From: Candidatus Ruania gallistercoris
GTDB lineage: Bacteria; Actinomycetota; Actinomycetes; Actinomycetales; Beutenbergiaceae
Direction of reading: 5' to 3'
Assembly (NCBI GenBank): GCA_019116305.1
Contig: DXBY01000164.1
Coordinates: 1-56,947, forward strand
DNA length: 56,947 nucleotides
Shown here: positions 9,063 to 18,037 of the stretch, piece after piece
Layout of the letters: each line of letters opens with the position of its first letter
Numbering within the stretch: position 1 is the first letter of the stretch
The notes under the pieces: generated by a model
What the model was told of the DNA's origin: nothing
What the model saw: the letters and a program-made list of their open reading frames with translations, nothing else
Database searches by the model: none
Position numbers and translations under genes: made by a program

Positions 9063-9098
9063 TGCACGTTCGTGCACGATGGTTGCGCACTCGTGCGC
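9063..9098. promoter_or_regulatory. Pair of palindromic operators, candidate SorC binding sites
   Basis: TGCACG-TT-CGTGCA (9063-9076) and GCGCAC-TC-GTGCGC (9085-9098) are both perfect inverted repeats with two-base spacers. Their centres are 22 bp apart, and aligned at a 21-bp offset they match at 10 of 14 positions. They lie 26-61 bp upstream of the SorC start codon, where they could block its promoter or act on glpK from a distance. Confidence 0.6.
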
Positions 9099-9245
9099 CG
9101 GGGGCAACTATGACCATCAGGCGACCGTGCAACCACACCGACGTGCCGGAGCGGGGTTCGCTACCGAGGGCGTCGGGAGGAAGCGACGGGTCGTGAGGAA
9201 GCGTCCAGCAACTCCGCCGCCGCGGAGCCCTAGGAAAGGAACGCC

Positions 9246-10763
9246 ATGCCTGACTACGTACTCGCCATCGACCAGGGCACCACGAGCTCCCGGGCGATCA
9301 TCTTCAACCACTCCGGCCAGATCGTGGAGAGCGGCCAGATCGAGCACGAGCAGATCTTCCCCAGGGCCGGCTGGGTGGAGCACGACCCGTTGGAGATCTG
9401 GCGGAACACCCGCGAGGTCGTGGGCCTGGCGCTCGCCCGCGCGAGCCTGAGCAAGTCCGACATCGCCGCCGTGGGCATCACCAATCAGCGGGAGACCACG
9501 GTGGTGTGGGACAAGGACACCGGCGAACCGGTCTACAACGCGATCGTCTGGCAGGACACCCGGACCCAGAAGATCGTCGACGAGCTGGGCGGAGAGCAGG
9601 GCGCGGACAAGTACAAGGCCACCGTCGGGCTGCCGCTGGCCACCTACTTCTCCGGTCCGAAGATCCGCTGGATCTTGGAGAACGTCGAAGGTGCGCGCGC
9701 CAAGGCCGAGGCCGGGGACCTGCTGTTCGGCAACACCGACGCCTGGGTGCTGTGGAACATGACCGGGGGAACCAACGGCGGTGTGCACGTGACCGACGTG
9801 ACGAACGCCTCCCGCACCATGCTGATGGACCTGAAGTCGCTGCAGTGGGACCCGGACATCGCCGCGGACATGGGCATCCCGATGTCGATGCTGCCGGAGA
9901 TCCGCTCCTCCTCCGAGGTCTACGGCAAGGGCCGCGAGGGCGGGATGGTCCCGGGTGTGCCGATCGCCGGGATCCTCGGCGACCAGCAGGCCGCCACCTT
10001 CGGTCAGGCCTGTTTCGAGGTCGGGATGGCCAAGAACACCTACGGCACCGGCAACTTCATGCTGATCAACACCGGTGAGGAGGCGATCCCGTCCGAGAAC
10101 GGGCTGCTCACCACCCTCGCCTACAAGCTCGGCGACCAGAAGCCGATCTACGCCCTGGAGGGCTCGATCGCGGTGACCGGGTCGCTGGTGCAGTGGCTGC
10201 GCGACAACCTGGGCCTGATCAGCGACGCTCCGCAGATCGAGGCGCTGGCCAAGACGGTGGAGGACAACGGGGGCGCCTACTTCGTGCCGGCGTTCTCCGG
10301 CCTGTTCGCCCCGTACTGGCGATCGGACGCCCGCGGCGCTCTGGTCGGCCTGACCCGGTTCGTCAACAAGGGGCACATCGCGCGCGCCACCCTGGAGGCG
10401 ACTGCCTTCCAGACTCGTGAAGTGGTGGATGCGATGAACGCCGACTCCGGGGTCGACCTCACCGAGCTGAAGGTGGATGGCGGGATGGTCGCCAACGAGC
10501 TGCTGATGCAGTTCCAGGCGGACATCCTCGGCGTGGATGTGATCCGCCCGCAGGTCGCCGAGACCACCGCGCTCGGTGCCGCCTACGCCGCGGGCATCGC
10601 CGTCGGCTTCTGGTCCGGGGAGCAGGATGTGATCGACAACTGGGCCGAGGACAAGCGCTGGACGCCGCAGCTGGACGCCGAGGAGCGCGAACGCCTGCAC
10701 CGGAACTGGAAGAAGGCCGTGACCAAGACCTTCGACTGGGTGGATGAGGACACGCCGGACTGA
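9246..10763 (+). CDS. glpK: Glycerol kinase
   Basis: GlpK phosphorylates glycerol to sn-glycerol-3-phosphate with ATP. The 505-residue sequence has the FGGY-kinase features: [30 protein letters not shown], the [15 protein letters not shown] segment and [14 protein letters not shown], plus the C-terminal ADP-binding part [18 protein letters not shown]. Full length, with an AGGAAAGGAA Shine-Dalgarno. No glpF or glpD gene is adjacent. Likely under the divergent SorC regulator. Confidence 0.96.
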   Translation: MPDYVLAIDQGTTSSRAIIFNHSGQIVESGQIEHEQIFPRAGWVEHDPLEIWRNTREVVGLALARASLSKSDIAAVGITNQRETTVVWDKDTGEPVYNAIVWQDTRTQKIVDELGGEQGADKYKATVGLPLATYFSGPKIRWILENVEGARAKAEAGDLLFGNTDAWVLWNMTGGTNGGVHVTDVTNASRTMLMDLKSLQWDPDIAADMGIPMSMLPEIRSSSEVYGKGREGGMVPGVPIAGILGDQQAATFGQACFEVGMAKNTYGTGNFMLINTGEEAIPSENGLLTTLAYKLGDQKPIYALEGSIAVTGSLVQWLRDNLGLISDAPQIEALAKTVEDNGGAYFVPAFSGLFAPYWRSDARGALVGLTRFVNKGHIARATLEATAFQTREVVDAMNADSGVDLTELKVDGGMVANELLMQFQADILGVDVIRPQVAETTALGAAYAAGIAVGFWSGEQDVIDNWAEDKRWTPQLDAEERERLHRNWKKAVTKTFDWVDEDTPD

Positions 10764-10842
10764 GCGGGACGCCCGACCCGCACCCGAGCTGAGCGCCGCG
10801 CGCACAACCATCCGCACCACCGCCGCCCGCACAACCGCCCGA

Positions 10843-10916
10843 CGGAGGCAACTTCCCGCCTCGGAGTGAGGTTCGACCCCGCGTCAACCCACCTCCAGGT
10901 CTGGAAGTTGCCTCCG
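10843..10916. repeat. 14-bp perfect inverted repeat in the glpK 3' intergenic region
   Basis: CGGAGGCAACTTCC (10843-10856) and its exact complement (10903-10916) are 46 bp apart. The pair lies 80 bp after the glpK stop and 62 bp before the next gene. It could fold as a stem-loop in RNA (terminator or processing site) or mark a small mobile or repeat element. No direct repeats flank it that I can see. Confidence 0.5.
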
Positions 10917-10977
10917 TTGCGGCGGGAGCGCCGAGTGGCCGGTTGCCATTGCCGGCGCGGCGGGCCAGGCTGCGGGG

Positions 10978-11868
10978 ATGCACAACGACACCGGCGGAAT
11001 CGGCGTGATCGGCCTGGGCAGGATGGGCGCCGAGATGGCGCGACACATCGCCGCCGAGCAAGGGGCCGGGGGTGTGCTGGTGCACTCCCGGCGGCGGGAG
11101 AGCGCCGCGAGCGCGGAGGCCGCCGGTGCCCGATGGGCGGCGACCCCCGCCGAGGTCGGCGCGGGCTGTGCCGTGGTCCTCACCGTGCTGCCCGACCTGC
11201 CCGAGCTGGAACAGGTGCTCTTCGGTCCCGAGGGCCTGCTCGCGGGCCTGCACACGCCCACGGTGCTGGTGATCTGCTCTACCTCCTCCCCGGCGGGGGT
11301 GCGCCACCTGGCCAACGAGCTGCACACCCACACCGACGGGCTGCTGCACTGCGTGGATGCACCCCTGAGCGGCGGTCGGGAGGGAGCGGCCGCAGCCACA
11401 CTGTCGATCTTTGCCGGCGGGGACGGGGCGGACGTCGCCCGCGCCACGCCTGCACTCGCCGCGTGCGGGCGGGTGGTGCACCTGGGCCCGCTGGGCGCCG
11501 GTCAGGTGGCGAAGGCGTGCAACCAGCTGATCGTCGCTGCCACCACGGTGGCGCTCGCCGAGAGTGCGGTACTGGCGCAGCGGTCGGGACTGGACCTGGC
11601 CGCGATGTTCGACATCCTCGGCGGCGGCTATGCGGGCAGCCGGCTGCTGGAGGTCAAGGCGGACAAGCTCACCCGCTTCGACCACAGTCCGGACAGTCCC
11701 GCCCGGTTGATGATCAAGGATCTGCAGTTCGTCCTGGACGAGGCGGAGGCGACCGAGACCCCCGACGAGCACGTCCGCCTGCTACAGGAGCTCTACCGGC
11801 AGGTGGTCGACGCCGGGATGGGTGACCTGGACTCGACCGCTGTTCAGCGATACCTGACCGAACGCTGA
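10978..11868 (+). CDS. 3-hydroxyisobutyrate dehydrogenase-family NAD(P)-dependent oxidoreductase
   Basis: The N-terminal Rossmann fold has GVIGLGRMGAEMARHIA, followed by DAPLSGGREGAAAATLSIFAGG and the catalytic-lysine segment GAGQVAKACNQLIVAATTVALAE, typical of beta-hydroxyacid dehydrogenases (HIBADH, tartronate semialdehyde reductase). The final part is the all-helical dimerisation domain. At 296 residues it is of standard length. The exact substrate cannot be told from sequence. There is no Shine-Dalgarno; CAGGCT stands six bases before the ATG, suggesting a leaderless start. Confidence 0.88.
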   Translation: MHNDTGGIGVIGLGRMGAEMARHIAAEQGAGGVLVHSRRRESAASAEAAGARWAATPAEVGAGCAVVLTVLPDLPELEQVLFGPEGLLAGLHTPTVLVICSTSSPAGVRHLANELHTHTDGLLHCVDAPLSGGREGAAAATLSIFAGGDGADVARATPALAACGRVVHLGPLGAGQVAKACNQLIVAATTVALAESAVLAQRSGLDLAAMFDILGGGYAGSRLLEVKADKLTRFDHSPDSPARLMIKDLQFVLDEAEATETPDEHVRLLQELYRQVVDAGMGDLDSTAVQRYLTER

Positions 11869-12196
11869 GCCGGGTCAGCCGCCGATGCTCGGGCGGGAGC
11901 CACCGGCACCTCCGACCGCCGAGCCCATGCCGCCCGATGCCCGATGCCCGCTGCCCGTGCCGCACTTCGCCCGCCAGGTACGTGCCACACTAAGCCCGCT
12001 GGGGCGATACCGCGGAGCACTCCTGACCGTGCTACGTATCGCTTGAATGGATTCAACGCAGGAGGAGGGGCGGGAAACGGTTTCTAGCTGGCCGACCGCT
12101 CGAGGGCACTGCTCAGTTGACATCGCTGTCAACGAGTCACTAGTTTATTAGAAATCGGTTTCTCGCCATTGCTCGCCGACTATGAACAGGAAGCCC
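11869..12196. other. Intergenic region before the Gfo/Idh-GH43-LacI operon
   Basis: These 328 bp hold no convincing gene. The first ~190 bp are G+C-rich without recognisable signals; the rest contains the promoter and operator cluster described separately. Confidence 0.6.
12074..12162 (+). promoter_or_regulatory. Promoter with LacI-type operators for the Gfo/Idh-GH43-LacI operon
   Basis: A -35 box TTGACA (12117-12122) and a -10-like TAGTTT (12141-12146) with an 18-bp spacer precede GAAATCGGTTTC (12151-12162), a CG-centred LacI-type palindrome at the expected transcription start. A shorter copy, GAAACGGTTTC, lies upstream at 12074-12084. The -35 box is itself half of TTGACATCGCTGTCAA (12117-12132), a second CG-centred palindrome of a different type. 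The main operator matches that of the leftward ABC-transporter promoter near 24121. Confidence 0.65.
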
Positions 12197-13612
12197 ATGT
12201 CTGATCGTCCTGCCCGCCGCTACGCCTTGATCGGAACCGGCGGGCGGTCGCGGATGTACATCGACGCGCTCACCTCCAGCCATGCCGACCTCGGCGAGAT
12301 CGTCGCCTTCCTGGACCCGAACGAGGCGCGGATGGCCTACTACGACCGCTACCTCGCCGAGCGGGACCGCACCGCACCGCCGCACTTCGGGCCGGAGTCC
12401 TTCGAGCAGATGCTCAGCTCCACCCGCCCGGACGTGCTGATCGTCACCAGCAAGGACTCCACCCACGCCGATCACATCGTGGCCGGCCTGGACCACGGAC
12501 TCGACGTGATCACCGAGAAGCCGATGACCATCGACGTGCCCAGCCTGGAACGGATCGTCCGCGCCGCGCAGGCCTCCACCGGCACCCTGACCGTCACCTT
12601 CAACTACCGGTACTCCCCGCGGAACTCGGAGGTTCGCCGGCTGATCGCCGAGGGCGCGATCGGCACGGTCACCTCGGTCCATTTCGAGTGGTGCCTGGAC
12701 ACGGTGCACGGCGCCGACTACTTCCGCCGCTGGCACCGGGAGAAGGACAGCTCCGGCGGCCTCGCCGTGCACAAGTCCACCCACCACTTCGATCTGGTGA
12801 ACTGGTGGCTGGACGATGTCCCGGCCACGGTGTTCGCTCTCGGCGGGCTGCGCTTCTACGGGGCGGAGAACGCCACCGCCCGCGGCCTGCCGCCGCGCCC
12901 GGCGCTGGGCCGGGACCTCGTCGCCGCCGGGGACCCGTTCGCCCTGGACCTGGCCGCCGATCCGCAGCTGAAGGGACTGTTCCTGGACGCCGAGCACGTG
13001 GACGGCTACCACCGGGACCAGGACGTCTTCGGCTCGGGTATCACGATCGAGGACAACCTCTCGGTCACCGTGGGCTACCAGGGCGGGGCCGCGATGTCCT
13101 ACTCGCTGAACGCGCACTCCCCCTGGGAGGGCTACCGGGTGGCGTTCAACGGCACCGAGGGCCGGTTGGAGCTGGACGTGGTCGAACGCGGAGCGGTCAG
13201 TAGCGAACGCACCACCAGCGGCCTGGGCGCCGGCGGCAAGGACCGGCCCGTGCTCGACCCCAGCGCCACCGAGGCCGAGCGCACCGGGCAACAGCTGCGA
13301 CCGCACGGTTCCCGGCTGATCCTGCAGCGGTTGTGGTCCCAGCCGGAGGAGGTGGAGATCCCCGAGGGTGCCGGCTCGCACGGCGGTGGGGACGTGATGC
13401 TCCTCGATGACGTCTTCCGTGGCCCCGCTCCGGACCCGCTGGGCCGCCAGGCCGGCTACCGCGACGGCGTCCGGTCGGTGTTGATCGGCGCCGCCGTCAA
13501 CGATTCGCTCGCCTCCGCCCGCGCGGTACACCTGGCCGACTACGGCGATCTGCTGCACGCCGCGGTGCTCGAGGCTGAGCCCACCGATTCACCAGCCGGC
13601 ACCGGCAGGTGA
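12197..13612 (+). CDS. Gfo/Idh/MocA family oxidoreductase
   Basis: An NAD(P)-dependent sugar or polyol dehydrogenase family member. The N-terminal Rossmann part reads YALIGTGGRSRMYIDAL, and the family EKP motif is present (DVITEKPMTID) with FNYRYSP after it; the active-site helix is GGLAVHKSTHHFDLVNWWL. I chose ATG 12197, which has AGGAAG upstream, over 12182. At 471 residues it is longer than the typical ~350 because of an extended C-terminal domain. It is the first gene of an operon with a GH43 glycosidase and a LacI fusion, so it probably acts on a sugar released by the glycosidase (inference). Confidence 0.88.
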   Translation: MSDRPARRYALIGTGGRSRMYIDALTSSHADLGEIVAFLDPNEARMAYYDRYLAERDRTAPPHFGPESFEQMLSSTRPDVLIVTSKDSTHADHIVAGLDHGLDVITEKPMTIDVPSLERIVRAAQASTGTLTVTFNYRYSPRNSEVRRLIAEGAIGTVTSVHFEWCLDTVHGADYFRRWHREKDSSGGLAVHKSTHHFDLVNWWLDDVPATVFALGGLRFYGAENATARGLPPRPALGRDLVAAGDPFALDLAADPQLKGLFLDAEHVDGYHRDQDVFGSGITIEDNLSVTVGYQGGAAMSYSLNAHSPWEGYRVAFNGTEGRLELDVVERGAVSSERTTSGLGAGGKDRPVLDPSATEAERTGQQLRPHGSRLILQRLWSQPEEVEIPEGAGSHGGGDVMLLDDVFRGPAPDPLGRQAGYRDGVRSVLIGAAVNDSLASARAVHLADYGDLLHAAVLEAEPTDSPAGTGR

Positions 13613-13639
13613 GCAGCAGCCCACCCGAAAGACCATGCG

Positions 13640-15205
13640 ATGGCGCACCTTCCTCCCCCAATCCGCACCCCCCGCCCAGGCCGGTACCGCAACCCGGTGC
13701 TGGACGAAGACTGGCCCGACCCGGATGTGATCGCCTTCGGCGACGAGTACCTGATGGTCGCCTCCAGCTTCAACCGGGCCCCGGGGCTGCCGGTGCTCCG
13801 CTCAGCGGACCTGGTGGCCTGGCAGATCGCCGGCCACGCGCTGGCGGCGGTGCCACCCGCTGATCACTTCGCCCTGCCCCGGCACGGTGGCGGCGTGTGG
13901 GCCCCCTCGATCCGCGCCCGCGACGGTGTGCTGTACATCGTCTGGCCCGACCCGGACCACGGCCTGTACGTCTCCACCGCCACGGACCCGGCCGGTCCGT
14001 GGACGCCGCCGCACCTGCTGCTGGCCGGGCAGGGGCTGATCGACCCGTGCCCGCTGTGGGACACCGACGGCCGCACCTACCTGGTGCACGGCTGGGCGGG
14101 GAGCCGGTCCGGGATGAAGAACCTGCTCACCGCCTACGAGGTCAGCCCGGACCTGCGGTCGGTCATCGCGCCAGGGCGCACGATCATCGACGGCGCAGCG
14201 TTACCGGGCTATCGCACGCTCGAGGGGCCCAAGTGGTACCGGCGGGACGGTTGGTACTGGATCTTCGCTCCGGCGGGAGGTGTGGCGACCGGATGGCAGG
14301 CCGCGTTCCGGTCCCGCTCGGTGTACGGGCCGTACGAAGGTCGCACCGTGCTCACCCAGGGTGACTCCCCGGTGAACGGCCCGCACCAGGGCGCCTGGGT
14401 CACCGACCCCGGCGGGGCCGACTGGTTCGTGCACTTCCAGGATCGCGGCGCCTACGGCCGGGTCACCCACCTGCAACCGATGCACTGGGACGGCGAGGGC
14501 TGGCCGGTCCTGGGCGAGGGCGGAGAACCGGTGCTGGAGCACGCCGCCCCGGTGACCAGCACCCGCCAGGAGATGCGCGCCGTCGACGGCAGTGACGACT
14601 TCACCGGGCCGCTGAACCCGAAGTGGCACTGGCAGGCCAACCCCGATCCGGACTGGTACGCCCGCACCGACCGGCAGCTGGTGCTGGCTGCGGTGGGGAA
14701 CGACCTGGGTGATCTGCGCCAGCTGCCGCAGGTGCTCAGCCAGCAGCTCCCCGGTCTGGCGTGCACCTACCGGACCAGCCTGACCCTCGATGCGGGCGCC
14801 GGCCCGGCCCGCGCCGGGCTGGTGCTGCTCGGCCAGGAGTACGTCTGGATCGGGGTGGAGGCCGGCGACGGCGGGACTCACCTGGTCTGCCGACGTTCCG
14901 GTCGGGACGACAGCGCCGATCAGCGCCGGGTGGAGGTGACGCTCATCACCCGGCCGGTGCCGGCCGGTGCCACCGTGCAGCTCCGGCTGGAGAGTGACGG
15001 CGCCGGTCGCGTGCGGCTGGCCTGGGCCACCGGCGCTGAGGACTGGCACGTGGTGCCGCAGGACTTCACCCCGGTCGCCGGTCACTGGATCGGCGCCGAG
15101 GTGGGTCTGTTCGCCGCGGCACCACCCGGCACCGGGAACGGCCCGCCCGCGCGGTACGGTGCCTTCGAGATGACCAGCACCGAGTCGGTCAGGGTGGAGG
15201 GATGA
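13640..15205 (+). CDS. GH43-family glycoside hydrolase (beta-xylosidase/arabinofuranosidase type)
   Basis: The five-bladed beta-propeller of GH43 is evident: the catalytic base lies in DEDWPDPDVIAF (about residues 22-33), the transition-state Asp in LIDPCPLWDTDG, and the acid Glu in TLEGPKWYRRDGWYW. The last ~200 residues form a concanavalin-like beta-sandwich (SDDFTGPLNPKWHWQANPD) of the GH43 C-terminal type. It has no signal peptide, so it should act in the cytoplasm on imported xylo-, arabino- or galacto-oligosaccharides. The start has only a weak Shine-Dalgarno. Its stop overlaps the start of the LacI fusion gene. Confidence 0.88.
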   Translation: MAHLPPPIRTPRPGRYRNPVLDEDWPDPDVIAFGDEYLMVASSFNRAPGLPVLRSADLVAWQIAGHALAAVPPADHFALPRHGGGVWAPSIRARDGVLYIVWPDPDHGLYVSTATDPAGPWTPPHLLLAGQGLIDPCPLWDTDGRTYLVHGWAGSRSGMKNLLTAYEVSPDLRSVIAPGRTIIDGAALPGYRTLEGPKWYRRDGWYWIFAPAGGVATGWQAAFRSRSVYGPYEGRTVLTQGDSPVNGPHQGAWVTDPGGADWFVHFQDRGAYGRVTHLQPMHWDGEGWPVLGEGGEPVLEHAAPVTSTRQEMRAVDGSDDFTGPLNPKWHWQANPDPDWYARTDRQLVLAAVGNDLGDLRQLPQVLSQQLPGLACTYRTSLTLDAGAGPARAGLVLLGQEYVWIGVEAGDGGTHLVCRRSGRDDSADQRRVEVTLITRPVPAGATVQLRLESDGAGRVRLAWATGAEDWHVVPQDFTPVAGHWIGAEVGLFAAAPPGTGNGPPARYGAFEMTSTESVRVEG

Positions 15206-17094
15206 TGAGCACCACCGGCGTGGCCACCATCGCCGAGGTGGCGCATGCGGCCGGGGTCTCCCGCGCCACCGTCTCCCGGGTGATGAACGGGCGCTCCACC
15301 GTGGACCCGGAGATGGCTGCCCGGGTACGCAAGGCCGCCCGGGAGCTGAACTACTCCCCCAGCACTGTCGCCCGCAGCCTGTCCCTGGGCCGCACCCAGA
15401 CCGTGGCGCTGCTCGTCCCGGACCTGGGCAACCCGATGTTCCAGCAGGTGCTGCGCGGGGCGAACCAGGCCGCCACCCGCGCCGGCTACCGCATCCTGGT
15501 GGCGGACAGCATCGAGGAACCCGAACGCGAGGCCGAGCTGGCCATCGAGGCCCGCCGGCGGTGCGATGCATTGATCCTGTGCTCCCCGCGGATGCCGGAA
15601 GCACAGCTGAGCGAGGTGCTGACCGCTACCTCCCCGGTGGTGCTGGTCAACCGGGAGCCGCACGGCAACGATGTGCCCGCACTGGCGGTGGACTATGCCG
15701 GCGGCATCCGCACTCTCGCCGAGCACCTGATCGGTCTGGGCCACCAGCGGTTCATCTACCTGGCCGGACCGGAGACGTCCGCCTCGAACACTGCCAGGCT
15801 GGAGGGGCTGGCCCTGCTGCAGGCGGCCCACCCGGAGATCAGCATCCAGCACAGTCCCTGTGGCTCGATGATCGAGGACGGGTACGCCGCCTTGGAGGCG
15901 GTGCTGAACTCCCAGGCGACGGCGGTCCTCGCCTTCAACGACCTGGTCGCCTTCGGGCTGCTCGGCAAGCTGAACGAGACCGGGGTGGGCGTCCCGCGCG
16001 GGATCTCGGTGGCCGGGTTCGACGACATCGCCTTCGCCAAGTACGCCACCCCGTCCCTGACCACGATGTCGGTACCGCAGATGGACCTGGGCCGCCATGC
16101 CTGGGAGCAACTGCACCAGCTGCTGGTCGGTGAGGCGGAGAGCACGTCGCTGTTCTTCCGGCCGCGACTGATCGAACGGGTCAGCACCGGCCCGGCCCCG
16201 GTGCTGCCGACCACGGCACCGGCCGCACCCGAGCGCGGCAGCCTGCCGCTGTGGTCCCGCGACGACGATGCCGGTGTGCTCCGCGCCGGCGGGTCCGCAC
16301 TCGCCCGCTACGAGCGCCACCCGGCGATGCCGGACGTGCACGCACCGCGGCCGTACCTGCACCCGGTGCACACCTGGAACGGCGCCCCGCTCACCGAGAT
16401 CTCACCGCTGGACCACCGGCACCAGTACGGGGTCTCGTTCGCCGTGGCGCAGGTGAACGGCTCCTCGTTCTGGGGTGGACGCACCTACGTGCGCGATGCC
16501 GGACCCACCCTGCTGCAGATCCACGGCACCCAGGTCAGCCACGACATGACCCTGGTGGGCCCCGCCCTGACCGAACAGCTCACCTGGTACGGGCACGACG
16601 GCGCCGAGCTGCTCACCGAACGGCGCCGTCTGGTCGCCCGGACACTGCCCGACCAGAACGGCTGGGAGCTGACCTGGCAGTCCTTGCTGCACGCCGGCAC
16701 CGGAGAGGTGACGATCGACTCCCCGGCCACCCAGGGCCGGACCGGCGCCGGTTACGGCGGGATCTTCTGGCGCTTCCCGGATGACGGTGAAGCAGCGATC
16801 ACCTGCGCTGACGGCACCGGCGAGGAGGTCGCCAACGGCTCCACCTCACCGTGGCTGCTGCTCTCCCGGGCCGGTGAGCGGCCGTGGACGGCGCTGCTGC
16901 TGCAGGAGGGTGAGGTGCGCCCGTGGTTCGTGCGCTCCACCGACTATCTCGGCGCCGGGCCGGCGCTGGCCTGGTCGCAGTCACTGCACATCCCGGCCGG
17001 GGACACTCTGGAGGTGGGGCTGCGGGCGGTGCTGCTCGACGGCGTCGTGGCAGCGGATCAGATCGCGGATCTGATCGAGTCGACCACCGAGTAG
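15202..17094 (+). CDS. LacI-family regulator fused to a DUF6807 (PmoA-like) domain
   Basis: Residues ~8-55 are a LacI helix-turn-helix (ATIAEVAHAAGVSRATVSRVMNG), and ~65-335 a periplasmic-binding-protein-like effector domain (QTVALLVPDLGNPMFQQVL, ISVAGFDDIAFAKYATPSL). Ordinary LacI proteins end there. This one continues with a ~270-residue domain of DUF6807/PmoA type (RPYLHPVHTWNG, SPLDHRHQYGVSF, SSFWGGRTYVRD), for 630 residues in total. DUF6807 proteins are associated with carbohydrate loci but lack a known activity. The start overlaps the GH43 stop (ATGA). It is the likely repressor for the GAAACCGGTTTC-like sites near 12.1 and 24.1 kb. Confidence 0.88.
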   Translation: MMSTTGVATIAEVAHAAGVSRATVSRVMNGRSTVDPEMAARVRKAARELNYSPSTVARSLSLGRTQTVALLVPDLGNPMFQQVLRGANQAATRAGYRILVADSIEEPEREAELAIEARRRCDALILCSPRMPEAQLSEVLTATSPVVLVNREPHGNDVPALAVDYAGGIRTLAEHLIGLGHQRFIYLAGPETSASNTARLEGLALLQAAHPEISIQHSPCGSMIEDGYAALEAVLNSQATAVLAFNDLVAFGLLGKLNETGVGVPRGISVAGFDDIAFAKYATPSLTTMSVPQMDLGRHAWEQLHQLLVGEAESTSLFFRPRLIERVSTGPAPVLPTTAPAAPERGSLPLWSRDDDAGVLRAGGSALARYERHPAMPDVHAPRPYLHPVHTWNGAPLTEISPLDHRHQYGVSFAVAQVNGSSFWGGRTYVRDAGPTLLQIHGTQVSHDMTLVGPALTEQLTWYGHDGAELLTERRRLVARTLPDQNGWELTWQSLLHAGTGEVTIDSPATQGRTGAGYGGIFWRFPDDGEAAITCADGTGEEVANGSTSPWLLLSRAGERPWTALLLQEGEVRPWFVRSTDYLGAGPALAWSQSLHIPAGDTLEVGLRAVLLDGVVAADQIADLIESTTE

Positions 17095-17106
17095 GCTGAG
17101 CGCCCG

Positions 17107-18036
17107 ATGACGGCTGTGCTGACCGCGCTGGGCACGATGACGCTCATCGCAGTGGCCGGCTGGCTGTTGGCGACCACGAGGGTGCTCGGCCCGGAGGCGC
17201 CCAAGGTGCTCGCCCGGGTGGTGTTCACCCTGTCCACGCCCAGCCTGCTGGTCACCACGATCGGCTCCGCCCACCTGGACCTGCTGCTCACCCCGGCGGC
17301 GGTGAGCACCTGGGTGAGCACGCTGGTGGTGGCGGGGATCGCGATCGCGGTGTTCGCACTGCTGCGCGCCGACCGGCCCACTGCCACCATCGGCACCCTC
17401 TCGGCCAGCTACCTGAACGCGGGCAACCTGGGCATCCCGGTGGCGGTGTACGTGCTCGGCGATGCGCTCGCGGTGGTGCCCACCATGCTGCTGCAGCTGC
17501 TGTTGCTCGCCCCGGTGGCCTTCGCCGTGGGGGACGCCCGCCCCGGGCGCCGGCGGGGTGACGCGGTGCTGCGCGCGCTGCGCAGCCCGCTGACCATCGC
17601 CGCACTGCTCGGCCTGCTGCTCGCCCTGACCGGATGGCAGCTGCCGGTGGTGCTCGACCAGCCGCTGCACGCCCTGGCCGCCACCGCCGCGCCGTTGGCC
17701 CTGCTCACCCTGGGGATGTCGCTGGTGCGCTCCGCCCCGGCCCCGGGGATGCCGCGACCGTCGGTGGACCGCCGACACTGGTACGGCGTACTGACCGCCA
17801 CTGTGCTGCGTACGCTGGTGCACCCGGCCCTGGCCTATCTGGTGGCAGAACTGCTGGGCGTGCCAGCAGAGGCGAGGTTCGCCGTCGTGCTGATGGCTGC
17901 GCTCCCGACTGCCCAGAACGTGCTGGTCTATGCGATGCAGTTCGACGCCGGCCAACGCCTGGCCCGGGACACCCAGGTGATCACCACGTTCGCCTCCCTG
18001 CCGCTGATGGTGGCCGTCGTGGCGCTGCTGCACTGA
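17107..18036 (+). CDS. AEC-family transporter (auxin efflux carrier superfamily)
   Basis: 309 residues with ten predicted membrane helices in two five-helix halves. The first half has SASYLNAGNLGIPVAVYVLG, the hallmark polar break of this family, and the second has MAALPTAQNVLVYAMQF. Members export or exchange organic acids and similar anions; the substrate is unknown here. The gene begins 12 bp after the LacI fusion and probably belongs to the same operon. Its stop is only one base from the stop of the convergent permease gene. Confidence 0.85.
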   Translation: MTAVLTALGTMTLIAVAGWLLATTRVLGPEAPKVLARVVFTLSTPSLLVTTIGSAHLDLLLTPAAVSTWVSTLVVAGIAIAVFALLRADRPTATIGTLSASYLNAGNLGIPVAVYVLGDALAVVPTMLLQLLLLAPVAFAVGDARPGRRRGDAVLRALRSPLTIAALLGLLLALTGWQLPVVLDQPLHALAATAAPLALLTLGMSLVRSAPAPGMPRPSVDRRHWYGVLTATVLRTLVHPALAYLVAELLGVPAEARFAVVLMAALPTAQNVLVYAMQFDAGQRLARDTQVITTFASLPLMVAVVALLH

Positions 18037-18037
18037 C

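Noticed and set aside
9117-10832. 571-residue open frame on the minus strand
   Set aside because: Fully antisense to glpK; no motif recognised.
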